49,975 nucleotides of DNA from an uncultured Verrucomicrobiota bacterium. GTDB taxonomy: Bacteria > Verrucomicrobiota > Verrucomicrobiia > Opitutales > Opitutaceae. The notes beneath the pieces were generated by a model. That model had not been told where the DNA came from. It was given only the letters and a program-made list of their open reading frames with translations, and did no database searches. A program made the translations under genes and the position numbers. Shown here piece after piece: positions 1 to 8,368 of this stretch (the first letter of the stretch is position 1; every line of letters begins with the position of its first letter). The stretch lies in assembly GCA_903904685.1 (NCBI GenBank), contig CAIVDS010000041.1:1-49975 (forward strand), read 5' to 3'.

Positions 1-139
1 AAATAAACGAACAGGCGGATTTACATTTACGAAAACATCGAGCTAAGGTTCACGGTGGCGCGGTAAGCTATATTTGGTCACCTTTCTCACACCCCAACCC
101 GAACCCGCCGGGATCGTATCGTCTCAAAAGTTTCTAATG

Positions 140-169
140 AATAGGGGTATTTACGTGACTCCACCAACC
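140..169 (+). repeat. Left terminal inverted repeat of the IS
   Basis: These 30 bp begin AATAGGGGTATTTACG and are the exact reverse complement of 1111-1140. They end two bases before the transposase stop codon at 171-173. Confidence 0.9.
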
Positions 170-170
170 C

Positions 171-1088
171 CTACAGGTTGTGGTCACCGAGGGTGTCGTA
201 GGTTGTCGGTGCGGTTTGGACGGCCTGTTGGGCCAGTCGGTAGAAGAGTTTGCCGCGAGATGAGGACGTGCGGCGGTTAAAGCGGAAGGTAAACTCATCG
301 AGATAGTCCTGAAGATAGGAGGATCTGACCGCGCCTTGGTGGGTGCCCATCAGCCAACGCTTGAGCAAAGAGATCACCCGATGGACGCGCGGCAAAAGGT
401 GAGCTTGGCCGGGTGGTTGTCGGTTTTGGATCAAGGGTTGATGAACATAGCCCTGAAGCTCCCGATACGCCGGCCAACCATCGGTCTGCACTGTGCTGGC
501 GGGCTCTATCGCCTCGGCGATGAAACCGTGAAGCGTCTTGCGGGTGCAGTCGGGGATATGTCGCAATCGTATGCGGCCGATCTTGGTTCCGTCGGCTTCC
601 GCCGCGACGGCGATCAGGGCCTTGTCGTAGGTTTGACGACCACGCACCGCTTCCTCTTCGCCGCCCCAATAGGCCTCGTCCACCTCGATGATCCCGCGCA
701 GGCGCTCCCGTCCTGGCCGCACCATCGCACGTCTGAGTTTGTGCATCACCGTCCACGCCGTCTTGTAACTGCCCAGTCCGAGCACTCGTTGCAGGCCGAT
801 GGCGCTGACCCCGTTTTTCTGGCTCGTGATTTGCCACATCGCACGGAACCAAAGCGTCAACGGCAGCTTGCTGTCCTGGAACACGGTCCCCGCCGTCACC
901 GAGACCTCCTTTCGGCAGGCCAGGCACCGCCACAAATCTCGCCTGATCTCCAGCGACCTGCTCGCCGCGCAGCGCGGACAAACAAAGCCTCCCGGCCACC
1001 GCAACGTCGCAAGATACTCCCGACACGCAGCTTCGTCGCCGAACCGACGCTCCAGCTCCAACATGGTTTTCGGATAGTCCTCTGCCAT
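171..1088 (-). CDS. IS1595 family transposase (ISXO2-like DDE domain)
   Basis: Catalyses cut and transfer of the surrounding element. The 305-aa protein starts at the ATG at 1088; an in-frame GTG at 1100 is possible but less likely. The N-terminus carries a zinc ribbon (CPRC around residues 37-40, then CLAC about 18 residues later) typical of IS1595 transposases. The ISXO2-like DDE domain follows, with the first Asp in EVDEAYWGG and a later Asp in VQTDGWPAY. The C-terminal stretch FRFNRRTSSSRGKLFYRL is also typical of the family. No frameshift or internal stop is present, so the protein appears intact. It is unrelated to its housekeeping neighbours and was brought in by transposition. Confidence 0.93.
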   Translation of the reverse strand: MAEDYPKTMLELERRFGDEAACREYLATLRWPGGFVCPRCAASRSLEIRRDLWRCLACRKEVSVTAGTVFQDSKLPLTLWFRAMWQITSQKNGVSAIGLQRVLGLGSYKTAWTVMHKLRRAMVRPGRERLRGIIEVDEAYWGGEEEAVRGRQTYDKALIAVAAEADGTKIGRIRLRHIPDCTRKTLHGFIAEAIEPASTVQTDGWPAYRELQGYVHQPLIQNRQPPGQAHLLPRVHRVISLLKRWLMGTHQGAVRSSYLQDYLDEFTFRFNRRTSSSRGKLFYRLAQQAVQTAPTTYDTLGDHNL

Positions 1089-1110
1089 AGGCCCAATCAC
1101 TACAGGTTGT

Positions 1111-1140
1111 GGTTGGTGGAGTCACGTAAATACCCCTATT
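1111..1140 (-). repeat. Right terminal inverted repeat of the IS
   Basis: These 30 bp end CGTAAATACCCCTATT and are the exact reverse complement of 140-169. They lie about 22 bp upstream of the transposase ATG, so the transposase promoter probably overlaps this end. Confidence 0.9.
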
Positions 1141-1403
1141 GAATCATATAAATAAGGGTTCGTTAACTATAGGGTATTTCCTTCATTTTCATTTCAATTT
1201 GTCAAAGATATATGAAAACCCATAAGTATTTGTCTGCGTAGCGCAAATCTATCATCAATGACACTAATGCGTGTCAGCCATGATAGCGACTCGGTGAAAC
1301 GACTTTCGCGGGACAGCAGGGCGCGGGCTTGGACAAGTTTTGGCAGGTTAGCCGTTAATTTTACGGCAGCCTAAGCCAAGCGATACCCGGTTATAGAATC
1401 CAG

Positions 1404-2555
1404 TCACCCCAACTGCCGCGCAACCCAATCGGCCACCGTGCCGTTGGCTGGTCGGCGCAGGCTCGCCCGAAGACGCTCCGCCTGCGACTGCGTGCCGATA
1501 AGGCGGTCGATGTTACCCAGACAATCGCCAAGCTCCCGGCCGAGCGCCTTCGCCGACGCCGCGCCCTGGATATATTCGGGATACATCGGTTCCTTGAGCA
1601 GCAGGTTAGCGATCCCGAGATACTCGATCTTCACGAGAAGACGGCCGAGAAGGTAGGTCAGGGGATTCGCCCGATAAGCGATGGCTCCGGGAATCGCCGC
1701 CAGCGCGCAATGCATCGACATGGTTCCGCTTGAAGTCAGCACCGCCGACGCGGCGATCTGCGTGCCGGTGGGAACGAGACGCACGTTGGCGGGCGGATTG
1801 GCCGCGCGCAGAACGCCAAGGATATCCTCGCTCGGATAGATCACGACGGCATCGCGTTTCCCGTAGGCGGCATGGCCGGCCAGCAACAGCGGGAAAATCC
1901 GCCCCACCGCCTGCTTGCGACTGCCCGGCAGCAGGAGAATCGGTCCGTTCGGATCATAGCACACCGGCGGTTCGTGGCCCTCCGCCAAAAACGGATGGCC
2001 CACAAACTCGACCGGCAGCGAGGTGTCCGCGTAGCAGGCGACCTCGAAGGGGAAAATCACCGCGAGCGCGTCGAGGTGCTTCGCCATCGTGAACCGGCGT
2101 CCGCCTTTCCATGCCCAAATCTGCGGGGAGATGTAATAGAGCAGCCTGATCGCACCGCCTCCCTTGACGGAAAGGCCGCGCTCGAAAAGCGCCTTGGCGA
2201 TGCGCAGGTTGAGACCGGGGTAATCCACGAAACACACCGCACGGGGTTTGAATTCTTCGATCCAGCGCAGCGTCTCGTTGAAGAGCGCCTTGAAAAACGA
2301 GTAGTTCTTCAAGACCTCGACCAAACCGACGACGGAGGACGCCGTGAGATCATGAAGCAGTTGCGCTCCCTCCTTCGCCAGTTCCGGACCGCCGAGCGCC
2401 GCGATGGCCAACCCGGGTTGTTTGGCGCGGAGTTCCTTCACCATCGTGGCCGCATGCTGGTCGCCTGAATGCTCGCCCGCGAGGATGAGCAGGTCCACGC
2501 GTCCGCCGGCGGGCGGCGGCAGGCGAAACGGCAATTTCAGCGCCTCGATCATCAT
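1404..2555 (-). CDS. lpxB: Lipid-A-disaccharide synthase
   Basis: Glycosyltransferase family 19 enzyme that joins lipid X to UDP-2,3-diacylglucosamine to form the tetra-acyl disaccharide of lipid A, at the inner face of the cytoplasmic membrane. The 383-aa length is normal. Family motifs are present: AGEHSGD at about 26-32, DYPGLNLRIA at 111-120, YYISPQIWAWK at 140-150, FVGHPF, LLLPGSRKQAV at 207-217 and SSGTMSMHCAL further on. It is the last gene of a minus-strand operon and its ATG overlaps the stop codon of the upstream dehydrogenase by 4 bp (ATGA), indicating translational coupling. About 260 bp of AT-richer DNA separate it from the insertion sequence. Confidence 0.97.
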   Translation of the reverse strand: MMIEALKLPFRLPPPAGGRVDLLILAGEHSGDQHAATMVKELRAKQPGLAIAALGGPELAKEGAQLLHDLTASSVVGLVEVLKNYSFFKALFNETLRWIEEFKPRAVCFVDYPGLNLRIAKALFERGLSVKGGGAIRLLYYISPQIWAWKGGRRFTMAKHLDALAVIFPFEVACYADTSLPVEFVGHPFLAEGHEPPVCYDPNGPILLLPGSRKQAVGRIFPLLLAGHAAYGKRDAVVIYPSEDILGVLRAANPPANVRLVPTGTQIAASAVLTSSGTMSMHCALAAIPGAIAYRANPLTYLLGRLLVKIEYLGIANLLLKEPMYPEYIQGAASAKALGRELGDCLGNIDRLIGTQSQAERLRASLRRPANGTVADWVARQLG

Positions 2556-3550
2556 TTCGCCGCCGCCTTGATCTGTTCGGTGATCGCGATGGCCACCTCA
2601 AGGGCGGTCTTGCCCAGCGACGCGCCGACCTTGGGCTGCGTCCGCTCCGCCACGCTTGCGGTGAAGTGCTGCAATTCCAGCTTCAACGGCTCGTCCTTCT
2701 CGATCGGAATGTCCTGCACCGGGATCGAGCTGGCATCGCCCGCCTTGGCCAGGCCGATCTTCAGCTTCACGCCGTAGGCGATGATGTCGGTCTTTTTAAC
2801 CAGGTGCCCCTTCTGGTTCATGAAATCGAGCGAGATGTAGGCGTTGTCCTGGAAGATGCGGATCTCGCGGTTTTTTTTCAGGCTCATCCGGCTGGCGCTG
2901 AGATTCGCCACGCAACCGCTCTCGAACTCGATGCGCGCGTTGGCGATGTCCTCGGTCTTGGAGAGGACGCTGATGCCGACGCTGTCGATCTTGCGAATGG
3001 GCGACTTCACCAAAGCGAGCACGATGCCGATGTCGTGGATCATCAGGTCGAGCACCACGCCGACTTCCGTGCCGCGCGGGGTGTAGGGTGCGAGACGCTC
3101 GGCGGTGATGTAACCGGGACGGTCGATGTGTTTTTCCATGAACGCCATCACCGGGTTGAAATGTTCGATGTGGCCGACCTGCACGATGCAGCCGTTGGCC
3201 TGCGCGGCGGCCAGCACGCGCTCCGCTTCTTCCAACGTGGCGGTGATCGGCTTCTCGATTAGAAGATGACATTTCTTCTCCAAAAGCGGGAGCGCCACCA
3301 GCGCATGCCTGTCGGTCGGCACCACCACGGAGATCGCATCGCAGGCCTCGCCGAGCTCCTCGATCGTCGCGAAACGGCGGCAGTTGTGCCGCTCGCAAAT
3401 CTCCTTCGCGCGCTCGTCGCTCGCCTCGTAGATGCCCATGAACTCGACATTCGGCAGCGCCGCGTAGATGCGCGCATGGTGCTGGCCAAGCGAGCCGACG
3501 CCGGCGACGCCGCATTTGATCTTGGGCTTTGAGGAGGAGAACAGGCTCAT
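2552..3550 (-). CDS. Gfo/Idh/MocA family oxidoreductase in the lipid A operon (possibly GnnA-like)
   Basis: NAD(P)-dependent sugar dehydrogenase, 332 aa from the ATG at 3550. An upstream in-frame start at 3682 would run into lolD and is rejected. The Rossmann motif GVAGVGSLGQ is at about 14-23, the family EKP motif at 99-101, GHIEHFNP at 126-133 and DLMIHDIG near 168-175. It lies 23 bp after lolD and overlaps lpxB by 4 bp, so it is firmly in an envelope operon. Gfo/Idh proteins next to lpx genes include GnnA, the UDP-GlcNAc 3-dehydrogenase that starts UDP-GlcNAc3N synthesis for amide-linked lipid A. The substrate here is inferred from context only, and the partner transaminase GnnB is not in the window. 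Confidence 0.88.
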   Translation of the reverse strand: MSLFSSSKPKIKCGVAGVGSLGQHHARIYAALPNVEFMGIYEASDERAKEICERHNCRRFATIEELGEACDAISVVVPTDRHALVALPLLEKKCHLLIEKPITATLEEAERVLAAAQANGCIVQVGHIEHFNPVMAFMEKHIDRPGYITAERLAPYTPRGTEVGVVLDLMIHDIGIVLALVKSPIRKIDSVGISVLSKTEDIANARIEFESGCVANLSASRMSLKKNREIRIFQDNAYISLDFMNQKGHLVKKTDIIAYGVKLKIGLAKAGDASSIPVQDIPIEKDEPLKLELQHFTASVAERTQPKVGASLGKTALEVAIAITEQIKAAAK

Positions 3551-3573
3551 GGAAGACTTGGGTTGGCGGAAAA

Positions 3574-4236
3574 CTAGACCGTATGCAGCACCCCATCGCG
3601 CATAAACAGCACGCGGCCGGTCTTCGCGGCGTAGGCGGCGTTGTGGGTGACCAGCACGAGGGCGGTCTTCGTCTCGGCGCACAGTTCCAAGAGAAGCCCG
3701 ATGACGGCGTCGCCCGTTTTTTCGTCGAGGTTGCCCGTCGGCTCGTCGGCGAGGAGCAGTTGCGGCGAGTTGATTAACGCCCGCGCCACGGCCACGCGCT
3801 GACGTTCGCCGCCCGAGAGATGCGCCGGCAGGTGGTGGGCGCGGTCAGCCAAACACACCCGTGCCAGCATCGACCGCGCGCGGTCGCACTCCGCCGTCCC
3901 GATCGAACCGGTCATGCGGATGGCCATGAGCACGTTTTCCAAGGCGTTCAGCTCGGGAATGAGATAGAAGGACTGAAAGACCATCCCGAGGAACTTCGCC
4001 CGGCGCTCCGTGCCCGTGTCGGACGTGCCAGTCCAACGCACTTCGCCGCTGTCGGGTCGGTCGAGTCCGGCAAGCAGATGCAGCAACGTAGATTTGCCCG
4101 AGCCCGACTCGCCGCGAATGCTCACGCTTTCGCCGCGGGCGACCGTGAGGCTGACATCGCGCAACACCTCCAGACGACGGTCGCCGCTGAGGTAGGTTTT
4201 GTGCACGCCGAAGGCTTCGAGAATCACGTCACTCAT
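3574..4236 (-). CDS. lolD: Lipoprotein-releasing ABC transporter, ATP-binding subunit
   Basis: ATPase that powers release of outer-membrane lipoproteins from the inner membrane to the periplasmic carrier LolA. The 220 aa hold the Walker A motif GESGSGKST at about 42-50, the Q-loop (FQSFYLIPEL) near 88-97, the ABC signature LSGGERQ at 140-146, Walker B LLLADEP at 160-166 and the H-loop VTHN near the end. The MacB/LolD-type features fit its pairing with the permease just upstream, whose reading frame overlaps this start by 8 bp. MacB-like ATPases are close relatives, but the partner permease and the lpxB linkage favour LolD. Confidence 0.93.
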   Translation of the reverse strand: MSDVILEAFGVHKTYLSGDRRLEVLRDVSLTVARGESVSIRGESGSGKSTLLHLLAGLDRPDSGEVRWTGTSDTGTERRAKFLGMVFQSFYLIPELNALENVLMAIRMTGSIGTAECDRARSMLARVCLADRAHHLPAHLSGGERQRVAVARALINSPQLLLADEPTGNLDEKTGDAVIGLLLELCAETKTALVLVTHNAAYAAKTGRVLFMRDGVLHTV

Positions 4237-5464
4237 TGCGCAGCGCCTCCACGGGGTTGAGTCTGGCCGCCCGCCAGGCGGGGAGGATGCCCGCCAGCGT
4301 GGAAATCACGATGGTGCTGACGACGATGAGGGCGAGATCTCCCGTCGAGAGATAGGCCGGCACGTTGCTGAATTGATAAAACCGCACGAGAGCCTCCTGA
4401 CTGCCGGTGAGCCGGGTGAACAGATGCAGCACGTCGTTGCGGCAGGCGAGAAACCCAAAGCCCAGCGCCAGACCGCTGAGCGTGCCGCTCACGCCGATGA
4501 GCAGTCCTTGAAAGCAAAAACACAGCGCCACTTCACGCGGCCGGCCGCCCAGCGCGCCCAGCAGCCCGATCTCGCGGGTTTTCCGCACGACCGCGATCAG
4601 CAGCGAACTCGTGACCGAAAAGGCGGCCACCACGACGATGAAAAGGAGCAGGATGAAGATCAGGTTTTTCTCCAGCTGAAGCACGAAGAGAAAATCCTGG
4701 TTGAGCTCCATCCATGACCGGGCGGCGGCGTTGGCGGAGGGCGGCAGCACCGCGTTGATGCGGCGCGCCACGTCGTCGGGATCAAGATTCGCGGCGATGC
4801 GCACATCCAGTCCGTGCACCGCGCCGCCCAGCCCGTAAAGGTCCTGCATCCGGCGCAGGGTCACGATCACGGTGTTGCTGTCGAGCTGCTGGTGCCCGAT
4901 CTCAAAGATGCCCGCCACGGTCAGTTCACGCGGGAGAAAAACCTCGTCGTTTTTCAGTTTCTCAATGAGCAGCGGAGACGAAATCTGGACCTTGTCCCCC
5001 ACCTGCGCGCCGATCGAATAGGCCAGTTGGGAACTGAGGATCACCGTGTCGTCGTCAAGCGCGTCGAGTGAGCCGACGCGGATGTAGCGATTGAGCGGGA
5101 TGACGTCGTTGACGTGATTCAAATCGACGCCCTGGATCGCGGGGAAGACGGGCTTGCGGTTATATTCGAGCATGCCGACGCCTTCGGCGAACGGCGTGAC
5201 GCCGAGCACGCCGGGCACTTTGGCGACAATCCCCATGAGAGCCTTCGGATCGTTGATGAGGCCTCCGGATCTGATCTGCACATCGCCCTGGGTGTCGACG
5301 ATCATGCGCCGAATCTCGCGGCCGAAGCCGCCCATCACGCTGATCGAAACAATCAGCAGCGCCACGCCCAGTGCCACGCCGAGAACAGAAATCGCCGTGA
5401 AAAACGGAAACCGCTTCCCCGTGGGGAAGAGCTGTTTCAGGGCAAGGTAGAGATACCAGGGCAT
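4229..5464 (-). CDS. lolE: Lipoprotein-releasing ABC transporter permease (LolC/LolE family)
   Basis: Integral membrane subunit of the Lol lipoprotein export system, 411 aa. It has the standard arrangement of one N-terminal membrane helix (about 22-47), a large periplasmic MacB-PCD-like domain (about 50-260) and three C-terminal helices (about 268-294, 310-335 and 375-397). The FtsX-type cytoplasmic loop KTREIGLLGALGG follows the second helix, and the C-terminus ends with PAWRAARLNPVEALRNE, a strong family signature. Only one permease gene is present, so the transporter may be a homodimer (LolF-like) or the second permease may lie elsewhere. It starts 10 bp after lysS and overlaps lolD by 8 bp. 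LolC and LolE cannot be told apart from this sequence alone. Confidence 0.92.
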   Translation of the reverse strand: MPWYLYLALKQLFPTGKRFPFFTAISVLGVALGVALLIVSISVMGGFGREIRRMIVDTQGDVQIRSGGLINDPKALMGIVAKVPGVLGVTPFAEGVGMLEYNRKPVFPAIQGVDLNHVNDVIPLNRYIRVGSLDALDDDTVILSSQLAYSIGAQVGDKVQISSPLLIEKLKNDEVFLPRELTVAGIFEIGHQQLDSNTVIVTLRRMQDLYGLGGAVHGLDVRIAANLDPDDVARRINAVLPPSANAAARSWMELNQDFLFVLQLEKNLIFILLLFIVVVAAFSVTSSLLIAVVRKTREIGLLGALGGRPREVALCFCFQGLLIGVSGTLSGLALGFGFLACRNDVLHLFTRLTGSQEALVRFYQFSNVPAYLSTGDLALIVVSTIVISTLAGILPAWRAARLNPVEALRNE

Positions 5465-5474
5465 CAGTATAATC

Positions 5475-6947
5475 TCATGAACCCGGACGCAGCTGCGGGA
5501 AGAGAATCACGTCGCGGATGCTCTCGGCGCCCGTGAGCAGGATGCACAGGCGGTCGATGCCGATGCCCATGCCGCCGGCAGGCGGCATGCCGTGCTCAAG
5601 CGCAAGCAGGAAGTCGTGGTCGATCTTCTGCTGCTCCTCGCCGGCCTGCGCTTCGAACATCGCACGCTGCACGTCGGGGTCGTTCTGCTCCGAGTAGGCG
5701 GGAGCGATTTCCATCCCGCCAATGATTAGCTCAAACACATCGATGGTCGTCGGGTCGTCGGGCGTGATCTTGGCGAGCGGGCACAACTCCTTGGGCAGAT
5801 GAGTAACGAAGGTCGGCTGAATGAACGTCGGTTCGATAAGCTTGCCAAAAATCTCGTTGGTCAGCTCGAACTCCTCCCACTTCAGGTCAGCGTGAAGGCC
5901 GAGCTTCTGCACGCCGGCGATCTTCTCTTCCTTGCTGCGGCTAAACCACCGGGCGTCGCCGGTCTTTTCGATGATGAGGTCTTTATACTTCACCTCGCGC
6001 CACTGACCGCCGAAGTTGATCATCTCTCCGCTGGCGGCGTGCTTGATCTCGGAGACGCCGAGGACTTTCTCGCAGAGTGAGCGCAGAAGATCCTGCACGA
6101 GCGTCATCATGCCGCGATAGTCGCTGTAGGCTTGGTAAACCTCCAGCATGGTGAACTCGGGATTGTGACGGCGGGAGACGCCCTCGTTGCGGAAGTTGCG
6201 GCCGATCTCGAACACGCGGTCGTAGCCGCCCACGAGCATGCGCTTCAGATAAAGCTCCAGCGAGATGCGCAGCACAAAATCAACGCCGAGCGTGTTGTGG
6301 TGCGTCTGGAACGGCCGCGCCGCCGCGCCGCCGGCGACGTTCTGCAACACGGGTGTTTCGACTTCGAGAAACTGCCGGTCTTCGAGGAAGCGGCGGATGT
6401 GCGAAACGATCTTCGAGCGCGTCATGAGACGGTTGCGCGACTCCGTGTTGACGATGAGGTCGAGGTAACGCTGACGGTAAATCTGCTCGGAATCGGTCAG
6501 GCCACTCCACTTCTCGGGCAGCGGACGGAGCGCCTTCGACACAAGCGTGACCTTCTCCACGCGCACGGTAACCTCGCCTGTCTTGGTGAGGAACAGCGTG
6601 CCGGTCGCACCGATGAAATCGCCGAGGTCGAGTTTCTTGAACGCCGCGTAGATTGCGTCGCCAACGACATCTTTTTTAATGTAGAGCTGAATCTGACCCT
6701 GCTGGTCGAGAATCTTAACAAACTGGCTCTTGCCCATATCGCGGATAGTGACGAGGCGACCGGCGACCGACACGGTGACAGTGTTGTCCTGGCCGACGAC
6801 GTGGAGTTTGACCGCGTTCGCCGAAAAATGGGTCTGCTCGACGTTGGCGCGAAACGGGTCGAAACCGCCGGCGCGCAACTCGGCCAGTTTATTGCGGCGC
6901 ACCGTATGCTGGTCGTGGGAAATATCGGTCGAAGGAGTCTCGCTCAT
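5475..6947 (-). CDS. lysS: Lysine--tRNA ligase (class II)
   Basis: Charges tRNA-Lys with lysine. The 490-aa protein starts at the ATG at 6947; a 24-residue in-frame upstream extension has no similarity and is rejected. The N-terminal OB-fold anticodon-binding domain (about 40-150) has VAGRLVTIRDMGKSQFVKI. The class II catalytic core has motif 2 FEIGRNFRNEGVSRRHNPEF and motif 3 GGMGIGIDRLCILLTG, and ends IRDVILFPQLRPGS. It appears to be the first gene of the lysS-lolE-lolD-dehydrogenase-lpxB operon and is transcribed away from the MgtC-like gene. Confidence 0.97.
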   Translation of the reverse strand: MSETPSTDISHDQHTVRRNKLAELRAGGFDPFRANVEQTHFSANAVKLHVVGQDNTVTVSVAGRLVTIRDMGKSQFVKILDQQGQIQLYIKKDVVGDAIYAAFKKLDLGDFIGATGTLFLTKTGEVTVRVEKVTLVSKALRPLPEKWSGLTDSEQIYRQRYLDLIVNTESRNRLMTRSKIVSHIRRFLEDRQFLEVETPVLQNVAGGAAARPFQTHHNTLGVDFVLRISLELYLKRMLVGGYDRVFEIGRNFRNEGVSRRHNPEFTMLEVYQAYSDYRGMMTLVQDLLRSLCEKVLGVSEIKHAASGEMINFGGQWREVKYKDLIIEKTGDARWFSRSKEEKIAGVQKLGLHADLKWEEFELTNEIFGKLIEPTFIQPTFVTHLPKELCPLAKITPDDPTTIDVFELIIGGMEIAPAYSEQNDPDVQRAMFEAQAGEEQQKIDHDFLLALEHGMPPAGGMGIGIDRLCILLTGAESIRDVILFPQLRPGS

Positions 6948-7057
6948 TGGAACCGGCAACCGTGGCGCGCCATGGTTGTCTGCGCAAACGCAAAAACCCG
7001 CCGGCCCTCGCCATCGCAAGACTTGCGACCGGCGCTACCTCTTCGCATACTGGCAAT

Positions 7058-8317
7058 GTGCTCCCCTCGTTCCTCGGCCCCATCTTCGCCAGCGCCGGCC
7101 TCGGCGCGCTCATCGGCCTCATCCGCCAGTGGAGTGAACAGACCGAACACGGAGGCAAAACCGACTTCGGCGGCGTGCGCACCCACACGTTTTGGGCGAT
7201 GCTTGGCTGTCTCGGGGCGGTGGCCAGCCGCGACTTCACTCCGCTCGCGCTCCCCGTGGTCATCACGGTGGTCGCGGCCCACCTGTTGGTCGCGCACGGC
7301 CGCCTGGCGGACCCCGCGTCGCCCGGCAGCACGTCGTTCGCGGCTTCGTTGATCACGCTGTTCATAGGGGCGCTCGTCGCCTGGGACCATACGCAGACGG
7401 CCGTCGTCGTCACCGCGCTCACCATGGTGCTGCTCGGCCTCAAGCAACCAATCCACGATTGGACGCGCGGCTTCACCGCGACCGACATCCGCGGCACGTT
7501 GCAATTCGTCGCCATCACCGGTGTCGTCCTCCCGCTCGTGCCGAACCGCGACCTCGGCCCGTTCGGCGGATTCAATCCCTACGGGATCTGGCTGATGGTC
7601 GTGCTTATCTCTGGACTGGGATTCATCGGCTACATCGCGATGCGTCTGCTCGGCACTCGGGCCGGCATTCTCCTCACCAGCCTCTTCGGCGGACTCGCCT
7701 CCAGCACGGCCTCGACCCTCGCCTTCAGTCGCCGCAGCCGCGAAGATCCCGCCCTCTCGCTCGATTACGCCTTCGCCGTGGTGGTCGCCTGCACCGTCAT
7801 GTTGCCGCGCGTGGTGTTCATCATTTTCTTCCTTAGCCCCGCGCTCGCCTTGCGCATCGCGCCGGCCTTCGCCGCGATGATGATTCCCTCGATCGCCTAC
7901 GGAGCGTGGCAATGGTGGGCCGCCCGCCACACGGAGAAGGGTGTGGTCGCCTCTCCTACCATGGCCAACCCGCTCGGTCTGCTGACTGCGATCAAGTTCG
8001 GTCTGCTGTATGCGACCATCGCTTTTCTGGTCAAAGTATCCACCCAACTCGAAGGTCAGTCCGGGCTTTTGCCGCTCAGTTTCGTCTCGGGCCTGACCGA
8101 CATGGATGCGATCTCCCTGTCGATGGCCAACAACCTGCGCTCAGGAACGGTCGACATGAAGATGGCCGCGCGCGCAGTCATCATCGCCGCCGTCGCTAAC
8201 TCCCTGATCAAGACCGTGCTCGCCGCCAGCCTGGGATCCCCCCTGCTGCGCCGCCGAGTGAGATCCGTGCTGCTAGTGACCGCCGCCGTCGGTGCAGGCG
8301 CGGCCTTGCTGGTATAA
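7058..8317 (+). CDS. MgtC/SapB family membrane protein with DUF4010 domain
   Basis: Polytopic inner-membrane protein of unknown transport or sensing role, about 419 aa. The N-terminal MgtC-like part begins SFLGPIFASAGLGALIGLIRQ, with a conserved charged RQW after the first helix and GGVRTHTFWAMLGCLGA. The C-terminal DUF4010 part contains SLFGGLASSTASTLAFSRRS and SGLTDMDAISLSMA, both typical. About ten hydrophobic segments are visible. The start is uncertain: there is no in-frame ATG before the first helix, so I chose the GTG at 7058; a TTG at 6947 would add a non-hydrophobic leader and overlap lysS. It is divergent from lysS and followed 51 bp later by lipB. Confidence 0.85.
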   Translation: MLPSFLGPIFASAGLGALIGLIRQWSEQTEHGGKTDFGGVRTHTFWAMLGCLGAVASRDFTPLALPVVITVVAAHLLVAHGRLADPASPGSTSFAASLITLFIGALVAWDHTQTAVVVTALTMVLLGLKQPIHDWTRGFTATDIRGTLQFVAITGVVLPLVPNRDLGPFGGFNPYGIWLMVVLISGLGFIGYIAMRLLGTRAGILLTSLFGGLASSTASTLAFSRRSREDPALSLDYAFAVVVACTVMLPRVVFIIFFLSPALALRIAPAFAAMMIPSIAYGAWQWWAARHTEKGVVASPTMANPLGLLTAIKFGLLYATIAFLVKVSTQLEGQSGLLPLSFVSGLTDMDAISLSMANNLRSGTVDMKMAARAVIIAAVANSLIKTVLAASLGSPLLRRRVRSVLLVTAAVGAGAALLV

Positions 8318-8368
8318 ACGGAGCTCCCGCACTTGCGCCGAGCATGGATCGCCGTATCGGTTAACCCC

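Larger units (their letters stand above)
140..1140 (-). mobile_element. IS1595-like insertion sequence
   Basis: A single transposase gene is bracketed by perfect 30-bp terminal inverted repeats at 140-169 and 1111-1140. The repeat stops exactly at 30 bp on both sides, since 139/1141 and 170/1110 do not pair. The conventional IS ends may be the GGGG at 144 and the CCCC at 1136. IS1595 elements usually make 8-bp target duplications. I see no perfect duplication, only a 7-of-8 match between 135-142 and 1137-1144. A 14-bp direct repeat lies just inside the ends (171-184 and 1100-1113). The intact reading frame and perfect repeats suggest a recent, possibly active copy. Confidence 0.85.

Noticed and set aside
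3551-3682. N-terminal extension of the lipid A operon dehydrogenase
   Set aside because: It would overlap the end of lolD, is Arg-rich without family similarity, and the ATG at 3550 sits just before the Rossmann motif.
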